DNA of 26,841 bases. Source: Dehalococcoidales bacterium (GTDB taxonomy: Bacteria > Chloroflexota > Dehalococcoidia > Dehalococcoidales > RBG-16-60-22). The stretch spans positions 1 to 26,841 of the forward strand of contig JAFGPF010000062.1 of the NCBI GenBank assembly GCA_016926115.1, written 5' to 3'. Made by a program: the position numbers and the translations under genes. Positions within the stretch are counted from its first letter, which is position 1; each line of letters begins with the position of its first letter. This document shows, piece by piece, positions 1 to 7,694 of this stretch. The notes under the pieces were generated by a model, which saw nothing but the letters and a program-made list of their open reading frames with translations, had not been told where the DNA came from and did not search any database.

Positions 1-2
1 AA

Positions 3-83
3 CGCGAGACGGACATGGAGGCTAAACAGCGCTTTGCCCGCAGTATCGCGGGTATCGATAAGAGAGAAAATCCGCTCGGTTAA
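3..83 (+). CDS. 3' end of an upstream gene (unidentified)
   Basis: An open frame enters from the left edge and stops with TAA at 81-83. The visible C-terminus is 26 residues, charged and soluble-looking, ending in KRENPLG. It finishes 23 bases before the start of the alcohol dehydrogenase and is on the same strand, so the two are probably co-transcribed. Too little remains to name a family. The frame could also be fortuitous, since 80 bases is a short test. Confidence 0.45.
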   Translation, partial: RETDMEAKQRFARSIAGIDKRENPLG

Positions 84-106
84 GCCGGGAGAAGGAGGCG
101 AAAGAA

Positions 107-1297
107 ATGTCTTACTTTCTGAGTCCCAAGAAAATCCTGTTCGGTAAGAACATGCTGCGGAGGTTGGGCGCCGAGCTTGAAGGACGCGGCGATAAAGCCG
201 CATTGATTACCGATAAAAACATGGTGAAGCTCAGCGGAGACCTCGTCGAGGCGGTTAAAGCCGCCGGGTACGAGGTAAAAATCTGGGACGGGGCGGAGCC
301 GGAGCCCTCGACCAAGGGCGCCATCGAAGCCGGCAAGCTGCTGAAAGAATTCAAGCCGCAACTGGTCATCGGCTTCGGCGGAGGCTCGGTCCTGGACACC
401 GCCAAAGCCGCCTGGGTGCTCTACGAGAACGCGGAAATTGTCCCGGAGGAGATTACCTCCGTCAACGTAAAGACGAAACTGAACCCGCAGAAGAAAGCCA
501 GGTTCATGACCGTCCCCACCACCAGCGGTACCGGCTCGGACGTTACGTGGGCTATCGTGCTCGCGGAAGCCGCCGAACACCGCAAGGTGGGCTTTGCCAA
601 TACGGAGATAGTACCCGATATTACGTTGCTCGTCCCGGAATTCACCGCCGGTATGCCCAAGGCGCTGACCGCCAGCACCGGACTCGATGTCCTGGGGCAC
701 GCCCTTGACGGATATACCGCCCGCCAACAGACGGACTTCAGCGACGGACTATGCCTGCAGGCGATGAAGCTTGCCTTCGAGTGGCTCCCCAAGGCCTGCG
801 CCAACGGTGAAGACCTCACGGCGAGGGAGAAAATGCAGAACGCCGCCACGATAGCCGGACTGGGTTTCGGCAACAGCAATACCTCGCTCTGCCACGCCCT
901 GGCGCATACGCTCGGGGCGACTTTCAGCATACCTCACGGCAGGTCGGTCGGCATCGCGCTGCCCTACTCGCTGGAATACATCACATCCAACCCGCCCATC
1001 GAAGGCGCCCCCAACCCCGTGGAGAGGCTGAGTACCGCCGCCAGGTTTGCCGGATTCAAAGACGAGTCCGACCAGGCAGCTATCAAGAAGCTGATTAAAA
1101 AGCTCCGCGACCTGGCGAAGGAAACCGGCGAGCCGCTGAGTCTGAAGGAAGCCGGCATCACGGAAAAGCAGATGAACGATAACCTGGACACGCTGGTGGC
1201 TCTCGCCAGCAAGGACGTCAACATGTACTCCAGTCCCTGCGAGTGCAAGGACGAGAAGCTACGCCAGCTTTTCCTGGGTATCTGGGCCGGTAAGTAG
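107..1297 (+). CDS. Iron-containing (group III) alcohol dehydrogenase
   Basis: This 396-residue protein has the usual full length for Fe-dependent alcohol dehydrogenases, which interconvert alcohols and aldehydes or ketones with NAD(P). The N-terminal nucleotide-binding half carries GGGS at residues 91-94 and the TTSGTGSD segment at about 138-145. The metal-ligand set expected for the family is in place: Asp194, His198, His263 (in the HALAH motif) and His277 (in PHG). The spacing matches that remembered for lactaldehyde reductase FucO. The start is supported by AAGGAGG at 92-98. It leads a plus-strand set with the hydrolase 41 bases downstream. The family is certain; the substrate is not readable. 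In this context an alcohol or semialdehyde from aromatic or ring-cleavage metabolism is plausible. Confidence 0.93.
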   Translation: MSYFLSPKKILFGKNMLRRLGAELEGRGDKAALITDKNMVKLSGDLVEAVKAAGYEVKIWDGAEPEPSTKGAIEAGKLLKEFKPQLVIGFGGGSVLDTAKAAWVLYENAEIVPEEITSVNVKTKLNPQKKARFMTVPTTSGTGSDVTWAIVLAEAAEHRKVGFANTEIVPDITLLVPEFTAGMPKALTASTGLDVLGHALDGYTARQQTDFSDGLCLQAMKLAFEWLPKACANGEDLTAREKMQNAATIAGLGFGNSNTSLCHALAHTLGATFSIPHGRSVGIALPYSLEYITSNPPIEGAPNPVERLSTAARFAGFKDESDQAAIKKLIKKLRDLAKETGEPLSLKEAGITEKQMNDNLDTLVALASKDVNMYSSPCECKDEKLRQLFLGIWAGK

Positions 1298-1338
1298 AGG
1301 CCCGCATTTGAAATACCGAACAGAAGAGGTGCGATAAT

Positions 1339-2199
1339 ATGCCAGTTTGCCAGGCTGATGGCATCAACATCAACTATAAAGTCTACGGAGAAGGCTTCCC
1401 CCTGGTCTTGAGCCACCCCTTTTCCGCCAGCCTGGAGTTCTGGGGCGACCTCATAAAAAGCCTGCCGCCCAGGTACCGGGTCATCGCTTATGATGTCCGC
1501 GGTCACGGACTATCCTCGGCGCCGGTCGGAGAGGATAACTACCGACTGGATATCCTCGTGGCAGACCTGTATAACCTGCTGAAACACCTGGATATTAAGC
1601 AGGCCTATATCGGCGGACTTTCGCTGGGCGGCGCCATATCGGTGGGTTTCGCCGGCCGTCACCCGGATATGATGAAAGCCCTGCTCGTCTTCGATATCCA
1701 CTGCGGTTTCTCCCCACCCGCCGACCCCGCTATGAAAGCCGCCATGGCTGAGGGGCGTGCCAAGGGAGAAAAGTACGCCATGGAAAGGGGCATGGCGGAC
1801 TTTGCCCGGCGGCAGCTTAAGACCGGCTCCGCTTTCCCGCCCGTCCCCGACGATCCCGTACATCAGGAACAGTACGTCCAGAGAATGGCGAAGTTCCCGG
1901 TCAACGGCTACATCGGCGTCGGTCGGGCGTCTCCCTGGGAGGAAGAATGGCAGCGCGAGGTCGCGGATAAAGTCAGCGTACCCACTCTGATAACCGTCGG
2001 CAGCGACGACCTTCCCATGGTAGTTTCCGGCACCGCCGAACTGCACGAGCACATCAAGGGCTCGCGCTACGCGATTATTAGAAATTCCGTACACGAAACG
2101 GCGCGATGGCGTCCCGATGCGTTCAACCGGGTGGTCATCGACTTCCTGGAGGCGGTGGAAGCTGGCAAGCCCGTCGCGGGAGAACTAACTGTAGAATGA
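1339..2199 (+). CDS. Alpha/beta-fold hydrolase
   Basis: A 286-residue single-domain alpha/beta hydrolase. The nucleophile elbow is GLSLGG with Ser95, the oxyanion-hole region is SHPFS near residue 26, the conserved strand-loop DVRGHG lies at 52-57, the acid is probably Asp223 or Asp224 (GSDD), and the catalytic His is His252 (SVHETA). It has no signal peptide, so it should be cytoplasmic. An AGAGGTG ribosome site precedes the ATG. The fold covers esterases, C-C bond hydrolases (MhpC/BphD type), lactonases and haloperoxidase-like enzymes. The sequence alone does not choose among them, although ester or ring-cleavage-product hydrolysis would suit the neighbours. It probably shares a transcript with the upstream alcohol dehydrogenase. 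Confidence 0.9.
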   Translation: MPVCQADGININYKVYGEGFPLVLSHPFSASLEFWGDLIKSLPPRYRVIAYDVRGHGLSSAPVGEDNYRLDILVADLYNLLKHLDIKQAYIGGLSLGGAISVGFAGRHPDMMKALLVFDIHCGFSPPADPAMKAAMAEGRAKGEKYAMERGMADFARRQLKTGSAFPPVPDDPVHQEQYVQRMAKFPVNGYIGVGRASPWEEEWQREVADKVSVPTLITVGSDDLPMVVSGTAELHEHIKGSRYAIIRNSVHETARWRPDAFNRVVIDFLEAVEAGKPVAGELTVE

Positions 2200-2201
2200 G
2201 A

Positions 2202-2219
2202 TGCTGACAGCCGTCAGCA
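2202..2219 (+). terminator. Small hairpin just after the hydrolase stop
   Basis: A perfect 7-bp inverted repeat (TGCTGAC / GTCAGCA) with a 4-base loop begins two bases after the hydrolase stop codon. No T-run follows, so it may be a weak terminator or an mRNA 3'-end stabiliser. A second small repeat (GGTGC / GCACC) lies further on at about 2247-2262. The remaining bases before the next gene are AT-rich and could hold its promoter, but I see no clear -35/-10 pair. Confidence 0.35.
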
Positions 2220-2305
2220 GAACTAAATAGCATGGCTGATATTTCGGTGCAAAACGGCACCCGTTTATGATAATATATAGCAAATTCTAAACCTGTGGAG
2301 GCAAA

Positions 2306-4948
2306 ATGGTAGCGAAAAACAGCAATTCCGGAAAAGCAACCCGAGGTGATAAAAGCGTCTGCAAGGGATTGGGGTTCTGCTCGATATCAGGGGATGCCAA
2401 TTCTTCTGTTATTGACGTCAAGAACGGCAAAATCATCAGGATAAGGCCGCTGCATTATGACTGGAAATACAAACCCGAGGAGTTCCGACCCTGGAAAATG
2501 GAGGCGCGCGGCCAGACCTTCGAGCCCAGCATGAAGTCGCTGATAGGTCCTTTCAGCCTTGCCTACAAGAAGCGCGCCATGTCGCCCAACCGGATTCTGT
2601 ACCCGATGAAGAGGGTCGACTGGGACCCGAACGGAGAGAGAAACACGCAGAACCGTGGCAAGAGCGGTTACGTCAGAATCTCCTGGGACGAAGCCCTTGA
2701 CATCATCGCCAGCGAGCTTAAGAGGGTGGTAAAGAAATACGGTCCCACCACGGTGCTTGCCCAGGCCGACGGCCACGGGGAGACCAAGACCGTGCACGCC
2801 GCCCACGGCTGCCAGAGGGCGCTGCTCGACCTCCTCGGGGGTCATACCGTACAGATGAGGAACACGGACAGCTGGGAGGGCTGGTACTGGGGCGCTAAGC
2901 ACGTCTGGGGCTGTGAAGCCCTGGGACAGCAGTACCCGCTGACCAACGTTATCCCGGATATCGCCGAACATTCCGAGCTTTTACTGCACTGGGGCTGCGA
3001 CCTTGAGACTACCACCTGGGGCTGGCAGGGCCAGCTTCCCAGCCGATTGGCTTACTGGTTCACGGAACTCGGCATCCACCAGGTATTCATCTGCCCCGAC
3101 CTTAATTACGCGGCGGCGGTTCACGCCGATAAGTGGATACCCATCAGGCCCAACACCGATGCCGCCATGCGACTGGCGATAGCCTACGTCTGGCTCATTG
3201 AAGATACTTACGATAAAGAATATATCAAGACACACGCCGTCGGATTCGATAAATTCGCAGACTATGTCCTAGGCAAGGAAGACGGCATCCCCAAGACGCC
3301 CAAATGGGCGGAGGAAAAATGCGGCGTCCCCGCCAGGATTACCAAAGCGCTGGCACGTGAATGGGCCCAGAAAAAGACGTCAATAGCCCACGGCAACGGC
3401 GGTTCCTCCATCAGGGGCCCCTACGCCACGGAACCCGCCCGCATCGAGGTCTGCCTGCTGGGTATGCAAAGTCTGGGAAAGCCCGGCTCCCATTACATCA
3501 AGATGATCGAATGGGCTCTTTTCTTCGATAAAGGATGGATGCCCATGCCCCATTCCATGGAGATGCCGGATGTCAACGCCGCCGGACGGGGACAGCGGGT
3601 ACTAAGCGACGCCGTCAAGCGCGGCATGGCTATAGACGGCGAAACGATGGACCGTCACTGGCCTGACCAGTTCATACCCAAGACCCTCATCCACGATGCT
3701 ATCCTCAATCCCCCGCTGACCTGGTACGGCACCACCAGCGCCGGCTTCCCGCGTGAAGACCAGTTCGTCCAGTACAATTACCCGAAGGAGGGATGCGCCG
3801 AGATACACATGATTTGGTCCGATACGCCCTGCCTGATGACCTGCTGGAACGACAGCAACTCCATAGCCAGGGCTTACCAGAGCCCCAAGATAGAGTTCTT
3901 CCTGGTACAGCACCCCTGGATGGAGAACGACTGCCTCTTCGCTGATATTCTCCTGCCGGTCAACACCAAGTTCGAGGAAGAGGACATCGCCACGGATACC
4001 TTCAGCGGTCAGTTTACCACGGCTATGTATGAAGACATGTGCATCGAACCCAGGGGCGAGTCCAAGACGGACTACGAGGTGGTCTGCATGATTGCCGAGA
4101 AACTGGGTCTGCTCAAGGAGTACTCGCACGGTCGCTCCTTCAAGGAATGGATAAAATTCGGCTTCGATAACTCGGAGCTACCCCCCATGATCAGCTTTAA
4201 AGACCTCAAGGAGAAAGGCTATTATGTGGTGCCCACCGACCCCGACTGGAAGAAGAAACCGGTCGGTATGAGCCCCTTCGCCAACGACCCCGAGAAAAAT
4301 CCCCTGCTCACGCCCAGCGGCAAGCTGGAGTACTACTCCCAGACGCTGGCGGAAAAATTCCCCGACGACGACGAAAGGCCACCGGTGCCCCACTGGATTG
4401 AAAAGGGGTCCGGTCACGATGAAGCTGTTTCCAGCGTAAGAGCCAAAAAATACCCATTGCTCATCATGTCCAACCACGGACGCTGGCGCGTGCACGCCAA
4501 CCTCGACGATATCAGCTGGTTCCATGAAATCGAGACCTGTAAAGTCATCGGGGCGGACGGCTACCACTACGAGCCCATCTGGATTCACCCGTCTGATGCC
4601 GCTAAAAGAGGCATCTCCCACGGTGACGTAGTTAGCGTCTATAACGAGCGTGGCGCGGTACTCGTCGGCGCTTACGTGACGGAGAGAATCATGCCCGGCA
4701 CGGTCTACGTCGACCACGGGGCGCGGTACGACCCCATAGTCGTCGGCGAACTGGACCGTGGCGGCGCCATCAACACCATTTCCCCGCACGCCGTTACCTC
4801 CAAGAACTGCGCCGGAATGGCTACCAGCGGCTACCTGGTGGAAGTAGAAGCCCTCGACCTCGACGATCTAAGGAAACAGTACCCCGAAGCCTTCAACCGG
4901 CCGTACGACAAGGCTACCGGGCAGCGCATAGAGCGGGTTATGGCTTAA
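2306..4948 (+). CDS. Molybdopterin oxidoreductase, pyrogallol-phloroglucinol transhydroxylase large-subunit (AthL)-like
   Basis: This 880-residue protein belongs to the DMSO-reductase family of bis-MGD enzymes. From memory it follows the large subunit of Pelobacter acidigallici transhydroxylase (about 875 residues) along most of its length: the KMEARGQTF stretch (64-72), PMKRVDWDPNGERN (100-113), RISWDEA (124-130), DSWEGWYWGAKHVWG (188-202) and DYVLGK in the middle. The AthL active-site residues align: His157 with AthL His144, Asp188 with Asp174 and Ser189 with the Mo ligand Ser175. No N-terminal CxxCxxxC [4Fe-4S] motif is present (only Cys19 and Cys25), as in AthL, and there is no Tat signal, so it should be cytoplasmic. 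AthL normally pairs with a three-cluster ferredoxin-like small subunit; none is encoded here. The ATG is preceded by GTGGAGG. Other members of this subfamily, such as resorcinol hydroxylase, are alternatives; the substrate is unproven. Confidence 0.85.
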   Translation: MVAKNSNSGKATRGDKSVCKGLGFCSISGDANSSVIDVKNGKIIRIRPLHYDWKYKPEEFRPWKMEARGQTFEPSMKSLIGPFSLAYKKRAMSPNRILYPMKRVDWDPNGERNTQNRGKSGYVRISWDEALDIIASELKRVVKKYGPTTVLAQADGHGETKTVHAAHGCQRALLDLLGGHTVQMRNTDSWEGWYWGAKHVWGCEALGQQYPLTNVIPDIAEHSELLLHWGCDLETTTWGWQGQLPSRLAYWFTELGIHQVFICPDLNYAAAVHADKWIPIRPNTDAAMRLAIAYVWLIEDTYDKEYIKTHAVGFDKFADYVLGKEDGIPKTPKWAEEKCGVPARITKALAREWAQKKTSIAHGNGGSSIRGPYATEPARIEVCLLGMQSLGKPGSHYIKMIEWALFFDKGWMPMPHSMEMPDVNAAGRGQRVLSDAVKRGMAIDGETMDRHWPDQFIPKTLIHDAILNPPLTWYGTTSAGFPREDQFVQYNYPKEGCAEIHMIWSDTPCLMTCWNDSNSIARAYQSPKIEFFLVQHPWMENDCLFADILLPVNTKFEEEDIATDTFSGQFTTAMYEDMCIEPRGESKTDYEVVCMIAEKLGLLKEYSHGRSFKEWIKFGFDNSELPPMISFKDLKEKGYYVVPTDPDWKKKPVGMSPFANDPEKNPLLTPSGKLEYYSQTLAEKFPDDDERPPVPHWIEKGSGHDEAVSSVRAKKYPLLIMSNHGRWRVHANLDDISWFHEIETCKVIGADGYHYEPIWIHPSDAAKRGISHGDVVSVYNERGAVLVGAYVTERIMPGTVYVDHGARYDPIVVGELDRGGAINTISPHAVTSKNCAGMATSGYLVEVEALDLDDLRKQYPEAFNRPYDKATGQRIERVMA

Positions 4949-4980
4949 AGGGCCCTTAATATTTATACAATAAAGATAGA

Positions 4981-5008
4981 CGACGTTGCCCCATCAGGGG
5001 CAACGTCG
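4981..5008 (+). terminator. Strong hairpin between the AthL-like gene and ubiX
   Basis: A perfect 12-bp inverted repeat (CGACGTTGCCCC / GGGGCAACGTCG) closes a 4-base ATCA loop 32 bases after the stop of the molybdopterin gene. A T-rich but interrupted tract follows. It is probably a factor-independent terminator or an attenuating or processing hairpin. ubiX starts only 35 bases beyond it, so some read-through or a compact promoter in between would be needed to express ubiX. Confidence 0.7.
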
Positions 5009-5042
5009 GGTTTAGTGCTTCTTTTCTTGCGGAGTATATAGC

Positions 5043-5609
5043 ATGATACTGATTATCGGCATAACCGGGGCTTCCGGGGCGGTGTACGGCATACGCCTGC
5101 TGGAAGTACTGTCCACCGCTAAAGACGTGGAGACGCACCTCATCATCTCGGATGTCGGGGAAGAAATCATCAGGCACGAGACCGATTGGGATTTGGAACG
5201 GGTAAAGACACTGGCGGACGCCTGCTATGACGCCGGCGATATCGGCGCCCGGCTCGCCAGCGGCTCGTTCCGGACGGACGGCATGATTATCGCCCCCTGC
5301 AGCATGAAGACCCTCTCGGCAATCGCCAACTCCTACACCGATAACCTGCTTACCCGTGCCGCTGACACTATCCTCAAGGAAAGAAAAAGACTGGTCCTGC
5401 TGGCGCGGGAGACGCCCCTTCACCTGGGACACTTGAGAAACATGGTAAAGGTCACGGAGATGGGCGCCGTCGTCTTTCCGCCGATTCCCGCCTTCTACCA
5501 CCAGCCAAAAACAATCCAGGATATGGTCGACCATACGGTCGGTAAAGTCCTGGATATATTGGATATCAAGCACGAACTCTTCAAGCGTTGGGACGGACTG
5601 GATAGTTAA
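5043..5609 (+). CDS. ubiX: UbiX-family flavin prenyltransferase
   Basis: This 188-residue protein is full length for UbiX/Pad1, which joins dimethylallyl phosphate to reduced FMN to make the prenyl-FMN cofactor of UbiD decarboxylases. Visible signatures are the N-terminal flavin-binding GITGASG (6-12), Ser36 in LIISD, APCSMKT (84-90), the SYTDNLLTRAAD helix and RETP (122-125). The ATG at 5043 has GGAG eight bases upstream. The matching client, a UbiD-family protein, is about 8 kb away on the other strand (13041-14495). Next to the AthL-like gene it may serve that UbiD or others in the genome. It converges with the rubrerythrin-like gene with only 6 bases between the two ends. Confidence 0.93.
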   Translation: MILIIGITGASGAVYGIRLLEVLSTAKDVETHLIISDVGEEIIRHETDWDLERVKTLADACYDAGDIGARLASGSFRTDGMIIAPCSMKTLSAIANSYTDNLLTRAADTILKERKRLVLLARETPLHLGHLRNMVKVTEMGAVVFPPIPAFYHQPKTIQDMVDHTVGKVLDILDIKHELFKRWDGLDS

Positions 5610-5615
5610 TCCCGA

Positions 5616-6053
5616 TTAACCTCTAATTAACGATTCCAGCTTTTCCAGTCGACCCGCCCTTTTCCGGGTTATCAATGTAAAAGCCCGGGGAACGTCCGCC
5701 ATCAGGGACCGGGACTGCTCGGCCGCATCCGTGTAGAACTTGATTATCTTATTTTCTACCTCTACCGCCTGCTGCAGCGCCGCGGCGCGGTCCGTACCGT
5801 CCTTGATTTCCGTATTCGGCGTGTATTCGTCCGGGTCTATTTTGAAAGCAAAACAGCCCTCGATGGCATCGGTGATGACCCCATAGTAGGCCCTCTCAAC
5901 CTGCACTACATTTTTCTTATTTTCCTTCGCAAAAGAGAGCAGGGTCTCGGCGTCCCCGGCGTTCTGTTGCGCCAGCTTTTCGTAGAACTCCGCCGAGTCA
6001 TTCTCCAGTTTCTTGGAGAAGGTAATGCCCTCCGAAGCCGTATGTAATATCAT
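5616..6053 (-). CDS. Rubrerythrin/ferritin-like four-helix protein with degenerate metal site
   Basis: A 145-residue, mostly helical protein. The pattern of four helices (SAEFYEKLAQQ near 20-30, FAKENKK near 41-47, VEVENKIIKFYTDAAEQS at 97-114, RKRAGRLEKLESL at 130-142) is that of the ferritin-like rubrerythrin fold. In classical rubrerythrins helices B and D carry ExxH metal ligands. Here the equivalent places read ENKK and RKRAG, so the di-iron site appears lost or reshaped, and there is no C-terminal rubredoxin domain. It is the last gene of the minus-strand run, 19 bases after the aldehyde dehydrogenase. A role in oxidative-stress defence or as an accessory to the aldehyde dehydrogenase is only inference; the fold assignment itself is moderately secure. 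Confidence 0.65.
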   Translation of the reverse strand: MILHTASEGITFSKKLENDSAEFYEKLAQQNAGDAETLLSFAKENKKNVVQVERAYYGVITDAIEGCFAFKIDPDEYTPNTEIKDGTDRAAALQQAVEVENKIIKFYTDAAEQSRSLMADVPRAFTLITRKRAGRLEKLESLIRG

Positions 6054-6072
6054 TTATAGTTAACCCCCGTTA

Positions 6073-7566
6073 TTAGAACCACCTTTGAATGACGACCTTG
6101 CTCTCCGTGAAGAAGCGCACCGCTTCCTTGCCCTGCGTGTGCAGCACGCCGTAGAACGAGTCCTTCATACCGCTGAAGGGGAAGAACGCCATGGGCGCCA
6201 CGATGCCGATGTTGATGCCCACGTTACCGCTGGTGACGTTGTACTGGTATTCCCGGGCGCTCTTGCCGCTGGTCGTGAAGATGGAATTACCGTTGCCGAA
6301 CGAGTTGGCGTTGGCTATCTCAATCGCCTCGTCGAGGTCTTTCGCCCGCATGATGGACATTACCGGCCCGAAGATTTCCTCGGAACCTATTTTCATATCC
6401 GGCGTGACGTTTTCAAAGACCGTGGGGCCCAGAAAGCAGGTATCGGGAAAGTCGCCGTTGATGGTGAAGTCTTTTCTGCCGTCGAGCAGGAGCTTGGCGC
6501 CCTGCTGAATGCCGCTCTCGATATATTTAATGATTCTTTCTTTCTTCTCTTTATCACGCACCGGGCCCATCTGTACCGATTCGTCGAGTCCGTAACCGAC
6601 TTTTATGCTCTTGATTTGCGTGAGAACCTTGTCCACGAAACTCTTGTAGAAGGCGTCGTCCTCGCCGACGATTACCGCGTTGGCGGCGGAAAGGCACCGC
6701 TGACCGGCGTTGCCGAAGAACGATGTCATCATCGCCGCCACGGTCCTGTCGACATCGCAGTCGGGCATGATGGTCATGAAGTTCTTGGCGCCGCACTGAG
6801 CAATGACCCGCTTACCGGTCTCCCCGCACCGTTTGTAGATAACGTCTCTCCCGGTGGGCGTCGAGCCCACGAAGGTAATACCGACGATGTCCTTGTGCTC
6901 CAGCATGCTGTTGACCACCGTCCTGCCGCCGTGCACCATGTTCCATACTCCCGGCGGGAACCCGGCTTCTTCCGCCAGTTCCGTCAGCTTGGTCTGGCTG
7001 TTGGGGACCTCGCTGGAGGGTTTCACCACCACGCAGTTCCCCGTCGCCACCGCGTACGGGACCGACCACAGCGGAATCATGAAGGGGAAGTTGAACGGCC
7101 CGATAACCCCGAACACTCCCAGCGGGGTAGGAATTACCCACTCGTCGATGCCGTGGGCGATGTCTTCGGAGAAATATCCCTGCATCAGGCTGGGCATGCC
7201 GCAGGCGACCTCCACATTTTCAATGCCGCGCCGCGTCTCTCCGCGCGATTCGTCGATGGTCTTGCCGTGTTCCTGAGTCTGTATCCGGCTGACTTCCTCG
7301 AAATTCTCTTCCAGCAGTTCCTTCAATCGGTAAAGGTACCTCGCCCTGGCTACCGGCGTTGTCCTCCGCCAGTCCGGAAACGCCGCCTTGGCGGCTTCCA
7401 CGGCGGTATCGAATTCCTCACCGGTGGAGATGGGTACCTTGGCTATCGTCTTATACGTGGCGGGATTCACCACGTCGATTACCTCACCTTTGGACTCCAC
7501 CCACTCGCCGTCGATGTAATTTTTAAGAGTCCTTACCTCTTTAATCGGTTCTTCCAGGAGAGCCAT
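6073..7566 (-). CDS. Aldehyde dehydrogenase, methylmalonate-semialdehyde dehydrogenase (MmsA)-like
   Basis: A 497-residue NAD-dependent aldehyde dehydrogenase. The landmarks are GPFNFPFM with Asn159, KPSSEVPNS (182-190), GSTPTGRD in the cofactor domain, GAKN (259-262) and the catalytic thiol Cys291 in GNAGQRCLS. Most hydrolytic family members have ELGGK with the general-base Glu; here the place reads QCGAKN, as in methylmalonate-semialdehyde dehydrogenases. Those enzymes release an acyl-CoA rather than a free acid, so a CoA-acylating reaction on a semialdehyde is likely. A GGAGGAG ribosome site precedes the ATG. It lies 128 bases downstream of the flavin-oxidase cluster, on the same strand, and could oxidise an aldehyde made there. 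The exact substrate is not established. Confidence 0.9.
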   Translation of the reverse strand: MALLEEPIKEVRTLKNYIDGEWVESKGEVIDVVNPATYKTIAKVPISTGEEFDTAVEAAKAAFPDWRRTTPVARARYLYRLKELLEENFEEVSRIQTQEHGKTIDESRGETRRGIENVEVACGMPSLMQGYFSEDIAHGIDEWVIPTPLGVFGVIGPFNFPFMIPLWSVPYAVATGNCVVVKPSSEVPNSQTKLTELAEEAGFPPGVWNMVHGGRTVVNSMLEHKDIVGITFVGSTPTGRDVIYKRCGETGKRVIAQCGAKNFMTIMPDCDVDRTVAAMMTSFFGNAGQRCLSAANAVIVGEDDAFYKSFVDKVLTQIKSIKVGYGLDESVQMGPVRDKEKKERIIKYIESGIQQGAKLLLDGRKDFTINGDFPDTCFLGPTVFENVTPDMKIGSEEIFGPVMSIMRAKDLDEAIEIANANSFGNGNSIFTTSGKSAREYQYNVTSGNVGINIGIVAPMAFFPFSGMKDSFYGVLHTQGKEAVRFFTESKVVIQRWF

Positions 7567-7652
7567 TTTAACTCCTCCTCATATATTTAATACGCTTTGT
7601 AGACTTATCGGGGGACTCTACATCCCGCGGATATCTTATTCATTATGCGCGA

Positions 7653-7675
7653 AACCCCCTTGTTAAAAGAGGGTT
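7653..7675 (-). terminator. Imperfect hairpin downstream of the FAD oxidase cluster
   Basis: AACCC-C-CTT and AAG-A-GGGTT form an 8-bp stem with one mismatch around a 5-base loop, 20 bases after the stop of the FAD oxidase on the minus strand. No strong T-run follows on that strand, so this is a weak terminator candidate. The rest of the 128-base gap holds the ribosome site of the aldehyde dehydrogenase and no convincing promoter. Confidence 0.35.
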
Positions 7676-7694
7676 AAGCTGACGTCGTGTAAGG

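Noticed and set aside
6085..7590. A 501-codon open frame on the plus strand opposite the aldehyde dehydrogenase
   Set aside because: The minus-strand frame has all catalytic motifs of the family. The opposite translation is rich in His, Arg and Gly with no domain, as expected for an antisense shadow in GC-rich DNA.
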